NCBI RefSeq assembly: GCF_014284335.1
Contig: NZ_JACOGF010000005.1
Location: 62,001-126,000 of the forward strand
DNA length: 64,000 nt
Source: Undibacterium hunanense
GTDB lineage: Bacteria > Pseudomonadota > Gammaproteobacteria > Burkholderiales > Burkholderiaceae_D
Reading direction: 5' to 3'
Below the pieces are notes generated by a model. The model was not told the origin of the DNA, ran no database searches, and saw only the letters and a list, made by a program, of their open reading frames with translations. The translations under genes and the position numbers were made by a program. This document shows, piece by piece, positions 45,614 to 54,843 of the stretch; position 1 is the first letter of the stretch; each line of letters starts with the position of its first letter.

Positions 45614-47064
45614 CTCACAAAAATAACGCGTGGCAGGGTTGCCTGTTTTTGTACTTGCTCGCCGTGGGACGTGACTGCATGCCAGCCTATGGTTTCAGTA
45701 TGGTCTTCATCAATCACAGTGTTGAAGGATTCATTACCCAAATGCAGGTAGCTGATGAGTTCAGCCAGTCCATGTTGCAAGGGATGTTTGGTCGTGATTT
45801 CTTGCAGCGTTGCTTGTGATTGCAGTTGCAATGCATGGCGTATGTGTAGCATCAACTCTGCTTTGTCGATAGTAAAATAATTGTAGAGGGCGTTGGTATC
45901 AAGATCAGCATCGCCCGCCTGCAAGATCAAGTCTGCAATCACAGGTTTGAAAGAGGGCGTGTGCAAAGGACGTTCCATCGGCAACTCTATCTCTGCCGTC
46001 ATTTCGTCTATGCTGCAAAATTCACCTGACGGCTGTTGCTCGCGCAAAGCCAGTGACTTGGATTCTATGCCACGCAAGATATCCATGATGCGGCGATTTT
46101 CCAGCCAGGTCTGGTCATCCAGAAAACGTCGCAATTGTTGTGATAATTGTGCGACTGTCCGTTGAGTATGCTCACCAGCTTCCAGCCAGTCATAATGTAC
46201 ACGTCTGGTACGTGGACCAGGTGCAAGTTCCTGTACCGGCGTCAAAGCAAGGACATGATCGAGCAACTGCGTCAGTTCTTCCTGCCTGCGGCTGGACATC
46301 AAAAAATCCCAAAAGGCACGAAAGCTCTTGCCCTGGTCTGAGTCACTGATGGCATCGCGCTCTCCCATGATTTGTTCCAGCAAGGCACCCTTGGAACCTT
46401 CCCACAAAGCGATGTGCTCACGCACCCGCCGGTCAAGCTGGCGAAAGTTGTATTCAACCTCACGAAAATCCGTCAGAAGATCACGTGAAATCTGCATGAA
46501 TTGCTGGAAGCGGTCTTTGATACCCGTATCATCCAGTAAGCCCAGATCACCACTTAAGACCCGGCTGATCTCTGCATCAATGTCTTCACGTTTCTTTTGC
46601 AACTCGGCGATGCGCTTTGCGGGGTCAACTTCGCTACCTTCACTCATTTGCTTGAGCAAGTCAAACAAGGTCAGCAAGCGAGATTCCGTACCGACGAAGC
46701 TGCGCTCAGTCAGGCTGCTCAACCAATTGATGGCTTTTTCTGTTGCTGGCGTCAGGTCAAATTGTGCTTCGTCCGAGCCCTGTTGATAGAATTTGCGTAA
46801 CCAGCCTTTATCCGGGTTAGCCCAGTCATTCAAATACTCCTGCGCCCGCTTGGGGAATTCGTTTTCACCCAAACGCTCGCGCAGGGTAAATAACTCGTCT
46901 TCCAGCATCTCAGCCAGATCAGCGGCATTCACGACACGCACATTCGGGGCAACAAAGACACGGTGTAAAAAACTGGCGATCAAGGGCGCATGGTCAGAAC
47001 ACAACAAGCGCCAGGCAGGGTGATGAGTACGCAGGGCGGACAGAGTAGAAAAGTCCAGGGACAT
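45610..47064 (-). CDS. jetA: Wadjet protein JetA (DUF3375)
   Basis: A 484-aa DUF3375 protein, the kleisin (MukF-like) subunit that bridges JetC heads. It begins FSTLSALRTHHPAWRLLCSDHAPLIASF, as typical for JetA (split here: FSTLSALRTHHPAW and RLLCSDHAPLIASF). It has a winged-helix N-terminal region and a helical middle (about residues 150-230). It is the first gene of the jetABCD operon. A bidirectional terminator at 47243-47269 separates it from the island to its right; no clear ribosome site is seen before the ATG. Confidence 0.93.
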   Translation of the reverse strand: MSLDFSTLSALRTHHPAWRLLCSDHAPLIASFLHRVFVAPNVRVVNAADLAEMLEDELFTLRERLGENEFPKRAQEYLNDWANPDKGWLRKFYQQGSDEAQFDLTPATEKAINWLSSLTERSFVGTESRLLTLFDLLKQMSEGSEVDPAKRIAELQKKREDIDAEISRVLSGDLGLLDDTGIKDRFQQFMQISRDLLTDFREVEYNFRQLDRRVREHIALWEGSKGALLEQIMGERDAISDSDQGKSFRAFWDFLMSSRRQEELTQLLDHVLALTPVQELAPGPRTRRVHYDWLEAGEHTQRTVAQLSQQLRRFLDDQTWLENRRIMDILRGIESKSLALREQQPSGEFCSIDEMTAEIELPMERPLHTPSFKPVIADLILQAGDADLDTNALYNYFTIDKAELMLHIRHALQLQSQATLQEITTKHPLQHGLAELISYLHLGNESFNTVIDEDHTETIGWHAVTSHGEQVQKQATLPRVIFVR

Positions 47065-47242
47065 GCAGGATTACTCGCTATTCAAATTGGTATATGGGCA
47101 GTCGATAATCCTACTGCATAAAGATGGGGGTTGTCATGTATATTTAATAAGTGGTCGTGATCGATGCTACGTTGAGGATTTATGATGATTGAATATGCAG
47201 CATAAACATCATTTAATGAACAAAAAAATATCATGAGAAAGC

Positions 47243-47269
47243 AAAAAGCCCATCAAAGACGGGCTTTTT
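47243..47269. terminator. Bidirectional terminator, perhaps the ancestral ssrA terminator
   Basis: A 9-bp stem AAAAAGCCC / GGGCTTTTT with a 9-base loop, read equally on both strands. It lies about 100 bases to the left of the 17-bp ssrA-end repeat, so before island insertion it would have followed ssrA. It belongs to the element 47239-47293 repeated at 34931-34984. Confidence 0.8.
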
Positions 47270-47371
47270 CCATGTTGGCTTTTTGTTGTCATTCAGGCGC
47301 CAAAACAGCCCTAAATAACCCCAATTTAATGGCAATTAAAAATACTAAGTCATTAATTTTAAACATAATTT

Positions 47372-47388
47372 TGGTGGAGTCGGCGGGA
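47372..47388. other. Attachment-site repeat (copy of ssrA 3' end)
   Basis: TGGTGGAGTCGGCGGGA is identical to 57597-57613, the last 17 bases of ssrA in complement. Bases just outside also match loosely (CATA, TT). The 17-bp match and its location at the 3' end of a tmRNA gene fit a distal att site created by integration. Confidence 0.85.
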
Positions 47389-47601
47389 GTCGGTAATCCT
47401 GGCCAGCCATGGCACGTGCATGCGCCATTTCGTGGGCTTGCTGCATGTGGCTCGAATTCTTCACTCTCCACTCATAAAGTCAGGAATCTCATCCTTAAAT
47501 TTCAATAAATCTGAGAATTGTGGCGGGTCATATATGACTGCATGTGCAGATGGGGCCGAACAGCGTTACGCAAAAAGATGGGGGGAATATTATCCAGTAT
47601 G

Positions 47602-47630
47602 TTGTAAGTTCCCATTAAGGGAACTATAAT
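47602..47630 (+). promoter_or_regulatory. higBA promoter with operator palindrome in the spacer
   Basis: -35 TTGTAA (47602-47607), a 17-bp spacer that is exactly the palindrome GTTCCC-ATTAA-GGGAAC (47608-47624), and -10 TATAAT (47625-47630). The higB ATG begins at 47637, seven bases past the -10 box, so transcription should start at or next to the ATG and the mRNA is probably leaderless. The palindrome is the likely HigA operator. Confidence 0.8.
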
Positions 47631-47636
47631 AAAAGC

Positions 47637-47939
47637 ATGAAGATCGTCGCTACCCCACCACTTCGCCAGTTCAGCATAAGACACCCTGATGGCCATAGTG
47701 CGATTGCTCTTTGGGAAGGAAAGGTAAAGGCAGCCAAGTGGACATCGCCGGCAGACATCAAGTCTGAATTTTTAACAGCGAGTTTTGTTGCTAAAAACCG
47801 TGTGGTTTTCAATATTGGTGGTAACAAGTATCGCCTGATTGTTGCCGTCGCTTACCGCATCGGGGTGATGTATATCAAATTTATTGGCACGCATGCAGAA
47901 TATGATGCCGTGGATGCAACCACAGTAGAACTGGAGTAA
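47637..47939 (+). CDS. higB: HigB-family toxin (mRNA interferase)
   Basis: A 100-aa protein of the HigB/RelE-like toxin family, with the family core RVVFNIGGNKYRLIVAVAY and IKFIGTHAEYDAVDA. HigB cleaves mRNA on the ribosome. The toxin gene comes first, as usual for higBA, and is followed after three bases by its antitoxin gene. No Shine-Dalgarno sequence is present because the promoter's -10 box ends six bases before the ATG. Confidence 0.92.
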   Translation: MKIVATPPLRQFSIRHPDGHSAIALWEGKVKAAKWTSPADIKSEFLTASFVAKNRVVFNIGGNKYRLIVAVAYRIGVMYIKFIGTHAEYDAVDATTVELE

Positions 47940-47942
47940 AAA

Positions 47943-48317
47943 ATGGACATTCGCCCGATCCACACACAAGAAGATTACAAGCGTGCGCTTGCAGAAGTTT
48001 CACGCCTGGTGGATATTGACCCGGAAGTTGGTACGCCAGATGGTGACAAGCTGGAAGTGCTTGCTACCCTGGTCGAGTTGTACGAGGCCGTGGAATATCC
48101 GGCCACGCTTCCAAGTCCGATCGACGCAATTAAATTCAGAATGGAAATGCAAGGTTTACGGCCTGCAGATATGACTGACTATTTTGGTAGTCCGTCAAAG
48201 ACGAGCGAGGTATTAAACGGGCACCGTAGCTTGTCTATACAAATGATTCGTAAGTTGCACAAGGGGCTGGGTATGCCTTTGGAAATCTTAGTGCAAGAGG
48301 TTGCTGCATCGATTTAA
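47943..48317 (+). CDS. higA: HigA-family antitoxin with Xre-type helix-turn-helix
   Basis: A 124-aa antitoxin. The N-terminal part (YKRALAEVSRLVDIDPEVGT) is the toxin-contact region seen in this HigA type. The C-terminal half is a helix-turn-helix (GLRPADMTDYFGSPSKTSEV) expected to bind the palindrome in the higBA promoter and repress it. Its start lies three bases after the higB stop. A strong terminator follows. Confidence 0.92.
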   Translation: MDIRPIHTQEDYKRALAEVSRLVDIDPEVGTPDGDKLEVLATLVELYEAVEYPATLPSPIDAIKFRMEMQGLRPADMTDYFGSPSKTSEVLNGHRSLSIQMIRKLHKGLGMPLEILVQEVAASI

Positions 48318-48415
48318 TTATACGCGCGTTAGTCAATTGAAAGTCGGCACCGCGTTTCTTTTTTATTGGAAACTGGCGGGAGAGTTTTGACCATGCTGCC
48401 GGGTGTGGGGAAATA

Positions 48416-48439
48416 AAAAACCCGCTGTGGCGGGTTTTT
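48416..48439. terminator. Bidirectional rho-independent terminator
   Basis: AAAAACCCGC-TGTG-GCGGGTTTTT between higA and the convergent metallopeptidase gene; perfect 10-bp stem with T/A tails on both strands. Confidence 0.88.
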
Positions 48440-48512
48440 CAATTAAAAATCAAATGTAATTATTTAGCCTTTGATGCTATTACCTGATTGATTTCCATTT
48501 GTCTCATATTTT

Positions 48513-49220
48513 CTATAAGTCCAACTCTGCACCGCGCATGCGCAACCACTCTTTGCGGTCACGATAATCAGGCAACACTTTATCCACTTCGTTCCAAAAT
48601 GTATCTGAGTGGTCACGATGGTGCAAATGGCATAACTCGTGGACGATGATGTAATCGATGATAGTCAACGGTGCCATAAGACACTTCCAATGAAAGTGTA
48701 AATCACCATTTTTAAGACATGACGCCCAGCGATAACCAATATCTTTGATGTGGATAGTCCCAGGCGACTTACCTACTTTACTCGCAAAAAAAGCGACGCG
48801 CTTTTTGATTCTGGCCAAACCTTTTTCTACATAAAAAGCTTCAAAAGCTTTATGTGCGGCCTCACTGCCCCCCACTTCGACGACGGATCGTAATAGGCAA
48901 AACCGGCCATCTTTCAGTTTTAATGGTTCGTCTTGCTCTTTTACCAGTTCTAGGCGGTAACTGCTGCCCAAATATAAAAATGACTCACCACTAACCCATT
49001 CACGCGTAACCCTGGTAGCGTTCAGATCTCGCCAATCTGCAAGATTGCGGTAGATCCACATGCGTTTTGACAGTACTGTCTCATCCACCTGTTCCGGTGT
49101 CATTCGAAGTGGGGGGCGTACTGAGATCATGCCGTTTCTTTCAATCACAATATCGGTCGTCTGCCTGTCAGCACCCGGTAGTAATTGGTATTCGATATCA
49201 CGTACTTGTCGTAGCTGCAT
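48513..49220 (-). CDS. YgjP/SprT-like M48-type metallopeptidase
   Basis: A 235-aa zinc metallopeptidase-like protein of the DUF45/YgjP group. The zinc motif HELCH is at 194-198 with further histidines in HHRDHSDTFW. The N-terminal region carries the typical REWVSGESFLYLGSSYRLEL. Such genes are often found beside type I hsdR genes, though their role there is not established. Its ATG abuts the hsdR stop codon with no gap, so it is the last gene of the restriction operon. Substrate unknown. Confidence 0.87.
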   Translation of the reverse strand: MQLRQVRDIEYQLLPGADRQTTDIVIERNGMISVRPPLRMTPEQVDETVLSKRMWIYRNLADWRDLNATRVTREWVSGESFLYLGSSYRLELVKEQDEPLKLKDGRFCLLRSVVEVGGSEAAHKAFEAFYVEKGLARIKKRVAFFASKVGKSPGTIHIKDIGYRWASCLKNGDLHFHWKCLMAPLTIIDYIIVHELCHLHHRDHSDTFWNEVDKVLPDYRDRKEWLRMRGAELDL

Positions 49221-52200
49221 TTAATTACTCCCAGCTCTTAGGTTACGTATCAACTCATTGTGGCGGTTTTTTGCCAACTTCATGATCTCGACTGCGACGC
49301 GCTCACGGTTTTGTTTGAGCTCTTCTATCGTAGTTTTAGCGATTTCAGTTTTCAGAAGACCACGTACGCGCTTTTGTTTATCCGGATTTTGCCAGAAATC
49401 AACGCTGGCTATTGTTTCTTGCAATATCTCAACAACGGTTTCCATCAATGCCTTAAAGCTCGGTTTATCACCAACTTCGACAGTTGCATTGGCAAACCCC
49501 ACCTGAATGATATGCGCGTAGAAAGTGGTCGCTTCCTTTCCCATGCCATCTTCCCCCTTTTGGCGACCAGTGATGGCTTCGTTACGTAGTTCTGCCAGTT
49601 TTTCGGCAAGCAAATCCCATTCGTCCTGATGCTTCTCTATTAATGCGTCAATTTTTTCAGACAGGCTTTTGTAGAAGGCAGGGTCTTCGTCATGATGCAC
49701 AGTGCAATGCTTGCGGATGGCATGTTCCATTTCACTGGCTTTGGCCTCATTGTTCTGACCTGAATGTGTGGCCAATTTTTCCATAAAGTCTTCTGACAAT
49801 AACTCTACAGGAGGGACTTTGGGATTAATGCCCAGACTGATCAGATGTTCATTGATCAACGCCTTCACTTTCTCACCTGCATTACCCAAGTCCAGGCTGC
49901 TATCCTTGTAGCGCTCTTTGCAAACTTGCAGGATATAGCCAAACCGTTTTACTGGTACACGGAATGTTTGTGCAGCACTGTGCGGCAAAATGATGTCCAT
50001 GCTCATCAAAAATTTCTTGAGATATACCTCAAAGTCAGCACGCTGTTTTTCATCTTTCAGCGCTTTTACTGCGTCATGAACTACTGCTGCATCTGCATCA
50101 AGATCAGCCAGTTTCCCATTGACGAATGGCTCAATGTTCTTGACGCCTAGTGCAACAAAATGCTGAATAAGTCGTTGATATCGTTCATCCAGAATAGGCA
50201 ATTCTGAGCTGATGTTTTGCATACTATCGTGTAATTCTTGCGATTCGTCGCTGGCTGCATAAAGTGTCAAGGCTTCTGTCAGGTGATTAGCCAGGCCGAT
50301 GTAATCGACGACATAGCCACGGTGCTTGCCTTTTTTTACCCTATTGGTCCGCGCTATCGCTTGCAATAGACTGTGTTCACGCAGTTTTTTATCGATATAC
50401 ATGACTTGTTCTATAGGGGCGTCAAACCCCGTCAGCAACATATCACATACGATCAGAAATGCTATGCCCGTGTTTTCTTTGTCTCGGTCATCCAAATCAA
50501 AGCTGCGGCAAAAGTTCTCGACTGCATTCAGGCGCAGTGCTTGTTTTCGCGTATCCGATATATAGGCCGCTTCGTTCGTGCCGTCTGAGGACACGAGCAC
50601 CGCTGTTTTTAAAAACTGTAATTTTCTGACGAGATCAATATCCGGTACGGCCTTGAGTTTTTCTTGCTCTATTCGTTCCTGCAACGCTGCTTTGATACCG
50701 ACTTGGTAACGTACACATGCCAGCTTGGAATGGCATACTACCTGTGCCTTGAAGCCATTTGGCAGAATGTTGTCGATATAATGTTGAACCAGGTCTTTGG
50801 CAATTGCATTGATGCGATTTTCAGCTTCCAGAATATCGCCAGTAGCACCGTATTTTTTCTTGATGACCTGTAATTCTTCTTCACTGCGGTCGCGAAACAA
50901 ATCCTCAAAAGCCTCGTCGAAAGCATGCTTTTCGTTTAAAGCACTGTCAGCTGTTTTACCTTCATATAGAATTTGCAAGGTTGCGCCATCATTGACGGCA
51001 TCCATTAGCCTGTAAGTATCAATGTATTCACCAAAACGCTTATTGGTTTTTTTCTCTCCATGACGTTCATGCTTTAATGGCGTACCTGTAAAAGCAATGC
51101 GTGTCGCATTGGGAAATGCTTCAAACAGATTGTCACCCAGGTCCGAGCTTTGCGTGCGATGCGCCTCGTCAATCAAGAGAATAATGCGGTCGGAGGTATT
51201 CACCGTCCCAAAAGTCTTGTTCGCTGGCATGGCCAGGTAAGTGCCCAAGGCTTCGGCCACTGCATTGCTCAGGGTTTGCTTGTGTTCCTGAAACTTATGC
51301 ACCATCACCATGTTGATGTCTGAACTGTCGGTGGCCAGATGGTTGCGCAGGCCCTGACGAGTCTCAATCACATTCACCCGTCCACCGATCAGGGTTGCCG
51401 TGTCACCCAATTGTTCTTCCAGATCCTGTCTGTCATTCACCAGTACAATCTTGTAATCATTCAAGTCGCGGCTGGCGCGCATCATCCGTGCCAAAAACAC
51501 CATCGTCAATGATTTACCTGACCCCTGGGTGTGCCATACCACACCGCTGCGTGCCATGGCAGTCTCGCCCGTGCGCAGTCGCTCCATGATTTTATTTGCA
51601 GCACGAAATTGCTGGTAACGGCACACCACCTTTACGCGTGCGCCACCGTCCGTATCCATGAATACTGCACTGCTGCGCAGTATTTGCAAGAGGTTGGCTT
51701 TGTTTAACATACCGGCAACCAGTTGCTGTTGAGCGTTTAATCCCTTGAGTGCTGCATCATCCTGGGGGTACAAGGTCTTCCAGGCGTAGAAATGTTCTTC
51801 GCCTGAACTGATGGTGCCGTAATCGGCCTCCAGCCCACAACTGCGGATCAGCATCAGGTTACTCTGGAAAAGGCGGGGCTCACCTTCTTTCAAGCCCGCA
51901 GCTTCGGTTTCCACGCGTTTGCGCATATAGCGCTGCAATTGCACAAAAGCTTCCTGCATGGGGTTGGCACAGGTTTCAGAACCTTTTTTGCATTCCACCA
52001 CCACCAAAGGGATACCATTTACAAACAACACAATGTCCGGAATGATAAAAGCCTTCACGCAACCAGGCGTATCTATACGGAATTGATTGATCGCATGAAA
52101 TTGATTATTTTCCGGATGCTGAAAATCGATTAACCTCACCACAGGATCAGCCTCACCTGTCAGTTCATTGGTATCTACCTGCGTCTTGAATAGCAGTGCC

Positions 52201-52484
52201 TGAATTGCTTCATTCGCTTCCAGCAGCGTGCGGTTAGGCTGGCGTTGCAGTTGTTGTGCAAGCTCTTCTAGCTGGCTGTCTGTTAGCCAGGTGCTGTCTT
52301 CATCGGTCCGGTTGATGGCGCGTATGGTTTGCTTGAATATCTCATGCAGTAGGAATTGTCGAAAATTCATGCGCAGGCTGGGGGCGGCATCCTGGGGGAT
52401 GCCAGCACCCTGGTCAACCACCGTCCAGCCCTGTGCGGCAAGTTGCTGCAAAAACGGTAGTTCAACCTCGCTGTATTCGCTCAT
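49221..52484 (-). CDS. hsdR: Type I restriction enzyme subunit R
   Basis: A 1087-aa HsdR. The N-terminal PD-(D/E)xK nuclease is visible as IPDIVLF (Asp150) and VVVECKK (Glu164, Lys166). The SF2 translocase follows with Walker A TQGSGKS at 319-325, DEAH at 439-442 and FTGTPL. Later helicase motifs include LLTGFDAP and QAIARTNR. A helical C-terminal region binds the methylase. With HsdM and HsdS it cuts unmodified DNA far from the recognition site. It overlaps the DUF1016 gene by four bases. All key residues are intact, so it appears functional. Confidence 0.96.
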   Translation of the reverse strand: MSEYSEVELPFLQQLAAQGWTVVDQGAGIPQDAAPSLRMNFRQFLLHEIFKQTIRAINRTDEDSTWLTDSQLEELAQQLQRQPNRTLLEANEAIQALLFKTQVDTNELTGEADPVVRLIDFQHPENNQFHAINQFRIDTPGCVKAFIIPDIVLFVNGIPLVVVECKKGSETCANPMQEAFVQLQRYMRKRVETEAAGLKEGEPRLFQSNLMLIRSCGLEADYGTISSGEEHFYAWKTLYPQDDAALKGLNAQQQLVAGMLNKANLLQILRSSAVFMDTDGGARVKVVCRYQQFRAANKIMERLRTGETAMARSGVVWHTQGSGKSLTMVFLARMMRASRDLNDYKIVLVNDRQDLEEQLGDTATLIGGRVNVIETRQGLRNHLATDSSDINMVMVHKFQEHKQTLSNAVAEALGTYLAMPANKTFGTVNTSDRIILLIDEAHRTQSSDLGDNLFEAFPNATRIAFTGTPLKHERHGEKKTNKRFGEYIDTYRLMDAVNDGATLQILYEGKTADSALNEKHAFDEAFEDLFRDRSEEELQVIKKKYGATGDILEAENRINAIAKDLVQHYIDNILPNGFKAQVVCHSKLACVRYQVGIKAALQERIEQEKLKAVPDIDLVRKLQFLKTAVLVSSDGTNEAAYISDTRKQALRLNAVENFCRSFDLDDRDKENTGIAFLIVCDMLLTGFDAPIEQVMYIDKKLREHSLLQAIARTNRVKKGKHRGYVVDYIGLANHLTEALTLYAASDESQELHDSMQNISSELPILDERYQRLIQHFVALGVKNIEPFVNGKLADLDADAAVVHDAVKALKDEKQRADFEVYLKKFLMSMDIILPHSAAQTFRVPVKRFGYILQVCKERYKDSSLDLGNAGEKVKALINEHLISLGINPKVPPVELLSEDFMEKLATHSGQNNEAKASEMEHAIRKHCTVHHDEDPAFYKSLSEKIDALIEKHQDEWDLLAEKLAELRNEAITGRQKGEDGMGKEATTFYAHIIQVGFANATVEVGDKPSFKALMETVVEILQETIASVDFWQNPDKQKRVRGLLKTEIAKTTIEELKQNRERVAVEIMKLAKNRHNELIRNLRAGSN

Positions 52485-53542
52485 TCTGCATCGCTCTCAG
52501 GCATGTGCGTATCCACCAGTTCCTGTTCCAACTGCTCTATGCTCGGTAAACTGGTTTGCAGTTGCGTTGGCAGAGACTCCACCAATTGGTATTCGGCTAT
52601 CCCCATAGGGCGGCTGCTATCGTGCAGTGCATATTCAGCCACCACTTTGTTCTTGCTTTTGCATAACAGCAAGCCTATGGTGGCTGCGTCTTGCTCCTGC
52701 TTAATTTGCTTGTCCACTGCCGTCATGTAAAAACTTAACTGGCCCAGATGCTCGGGTTTAAACTTGCCAGCCTTGATCTCGATAACAACATAGCAACGTA
52801 GTTTGAGATGATAAAACAAAAGGTCAACAAAAAAGTCGTCACCACCCACTTCCACATGCACTTGCCTCCCCACATAGGCAAAGCCTGCACCTAGTTCCAG
52901 TAAAAACTGTGTGATGTGTCGAACCAGCGCTGCTTCTATGTCACGTTCTTCAGCTTCTTTACCCAAGCCCAGAAAATCCAGCCGATAGGGGTCTTTCAGA
53001 GACTCGCGCGCCAGCTCAGATTGTGGTTTAGGCAGGCGTGTCGCAAAATTACTCAGTGCGGCACCTGTTCTATCTTTTAACCTGGTTTCTATTTGTATTA
53101 CCAGTATATTGCGCGACCAGCCATGCTCTATGGTCTGGGCAAGATACCAGTCACGTTCTTCACGGGTTTTGAGCTTGTCGATTAAAGTACACAAATGAAA
53201 CCAGGGCAATTGTGCAGCAGCTTGCTGCACAAATTCAGCTTCTGGCCAAGCCTGTGCAAAAGCGCGCATATATTTCAGGTTGCGCGGTGAGAAGCCTTTC
53301 ATGTCAGGAAAAGCATTGCGCAAGTCCTGCGCCAGACGATCTACCACCCTGGCCCCCCAACCCTGTTGCGCCTGTCTTGCCAAAATCTCGCTGCCGATTT
53401 GCCAGTACAACACAACCAGTTCGCGGTTGACAGCCAGTGTCGCACGTTGCTGTGCGCTATGGATACGGCTTTTCAGATCAAACAACCACTCGGCATAGCC
53501 TGCCGGTGGCGGGGTCAGGGAAGCAGGGTGGTCGGTATTCAT
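52481..53542 (-). CDS. DUF1016 (YhcG) PD-(D/E)xK nuclease-domain protein
   Basis: A 353-aa protein with an N-terminal DUF1016_N region (QRATLAVNRELVVLYWQIG; WGARVVDRLAQDL) and a C-terminal nuclease-like fold. In the latter, DDFFVDLLFYHLKLRCYVVI leads to EIKAGKF, giving the D...ExK residues. YhcG-family proteins occur frequently in or near restriction loci and are suspected nucleases; their action is unproven. It overlaps both hsdS and hsdR by four bases, so it is made in step with the restriction enzyme and is probably a functional part of it. Confidence 0.9.
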   Translation of the reverse strand: MNTDHPASLTPPPAGYAEWLFDLKSRIHSAQQRATLAVNRELVVLYWQIGSEILARQAQQGWGARVVDRLAQDLRNAFPDMKGFSPRNLKYMRAFAQAWPEAEFVQQAAAQLPWFHLCTLIDKLKTREERDWYLAQTIEHGWSRNILVIQIETRLKDRTGAALSNFATRLPKPQSELARESLKDPYRLDFLGLGKEAEERDIEAALVRHITQFLLELGAGFAYVGRQVHVEVGGDDFFVDLLFYHLKLRCYVVIEIKAGKFKPEHLGQLSFYMTAVDKQIKQEQDAATIGLLLCKSKNKVVAEYALHDSSRPMGIAEYQLVESLPTQLQTSLPSIEQLEQELVDTHMPESDAE

Positions 53543-54843
53543 GTGCTTGTTTCCAGCCCAGGTTCGTCGACTTTTACCGGGACTTTGCCTGTGAGGAGGT
53601 CTTGCATCAGGCCGAGTTTTTTTATTAATAATTTTTCTTTACTTAAATTCTCAAATTCTAACTTATCCTGAACCGAGCGAAGATAGGTTAAGATTCGCTC
53701 TTGCTCGCTTAGGTCAGGGCGTATGCATACGAACCCTTTTAGTTGAGCTTGGGAGATATTTCGTTGACCGCTACTGCCGCTCATTACGCTATCTATTTGA
53801 GATTTAATTAAGTTTGATGTCATTAATAGAGCCAAGAATTCTTTCGACATTTTTTCTTGCTTGGGAACCAATCTTAACAATTTGTCGGATAACATTAGTT
53901 TTGGCGGTGTATTTTTGACTTGTACAGTAACACCAACTAGTTCTGGCACACCGTTGGCACGCGTCAAAATTACGTCACCATCGGCTACCTCTATAGAGGG
54001 ATCTGGTACTAAAGAATATGGAAGAGTCTTTGATTCTAACGGATCGTAGATTCCCTTCGTCACGGCGCTAACTTTCAATACACCCCATTCGCCATTGCTG
54101 GGTGGTATTTCTGGACATTCTGGACTCCATCCAGCATCAATCTTAGCCAATAGTTGTGCTAAGGGAATCGTTATCCATTCTCTTGGAACCCAACCAATCG
54201 TAGTTTCTTGATATAACTCGGGTGCTTCATAACGAGGGGGACGTAGTTGTCCGTTGTGTAAGATTCCACGCGTGAGCAGGTCAAGCATTAGGCCAGTCTT
54301 GATATGCTGGTATTTGGTGATCAAGGTCTCAGTCGTTTCGATTGCGGTATCAATCGCAGCAAGAATGGTTGTTATTTTCTTTTGTTCATTTTTGTTGCGT
54401 GGATAAGAAATTGGTAATTTCTTAACTGATCCGGCATTTAGATTTGATTGCGTAGTCTGCGACGTGTACTTGTAAACTTCTGGTCTCATAAACAGAAGTT
54501 GATAAAACAAAAATGATGGTTCAATTTCTGATGAGGTTTTGAGAGCAATAATCGCTTGGTTCGTTGCGCATGCAATGCGATTGATGATCGGCTTACCAAC
54601 AGTAGCGTACATAGAATAAAGTATGTGCGGTTCTTTGATAAACCAAGCATTGCTGTTTGCAAGGCCTGACTCAGAAAGACATTTTTCTGTGCGATCAAGG
54701 AAGCGGGTGCCATTCGTGATATCTTCAATAGTGACAAATGGGATATCTCCTCCATAAAAAGAGTTGATTGTGGCAGTAGGTGTGCCACCTGCACGTTGGT
54801 ATTCCGTAACCTTTCCTACGGTAGAATCAATCCACTCACTCAT
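53539..54843 (-). CDS. hsdS: Type I restriction enzyme specificity subunit
   Basis: A 434-aa HsdS with two target-recognition domains (about residues 1-150 and 210-370). Each is followed by a conserved helical spacer: [20 protein letters not shown], and [20 protein letters not shown] with MQDLLTGKV. It determines the bipartite DNA target of both methylation and cleavage. It overlaps hsdM by eight bases. Its codons are more AT-rich than hsdM/hsdR, a usual sign of target-domain exchange. The recognition sequence cannot be predicted from this. Confidence 0.93.
   Translation of the reverse strand: MSEWIDSTVGKVTEYQRAGGTPTATINSFYGGDIPFVTIEDITNGTRFLDRTEKCLSESGLANSNAWFIKEPHILYSMYATVGKPIINRIACATNQAIIALKTSSEIEPSFLFYQLLFMRPEVYKYTSQTTQSNLNAGSVKKLPISYPRNKNEQKKITTILAAIDTAIETTETLITKYQHIKTGLMLDLLTRGILHNGQLRPPRYEAPELYQETTIGWVPREWITIPLAQLLAKIDAGWSPECPEIPPSNGEWGVLKVSAVTKGIYDPLESKTLPYSLVPDPSIEVADGDVILTRANGVPELVGVTVQVKNTPPKLMLSDKLLRLVPKQEKMSKEFLALLMTSNLIKSQIDSVMSGSSGQRNISQAQLKGFVCIRPDLSEQERILTYLRSVQDKLEFENLSKEKLLIKKLGLMQDLLTGKVPVKVDEPGLETST

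Noticed and set aside
47289..47471. 60-codon minus-strand frame over the att repeat, considered as an integrase remnant
   Set aside because: It has no integrase motif; part of it is just the translated ssrA-end repeat.
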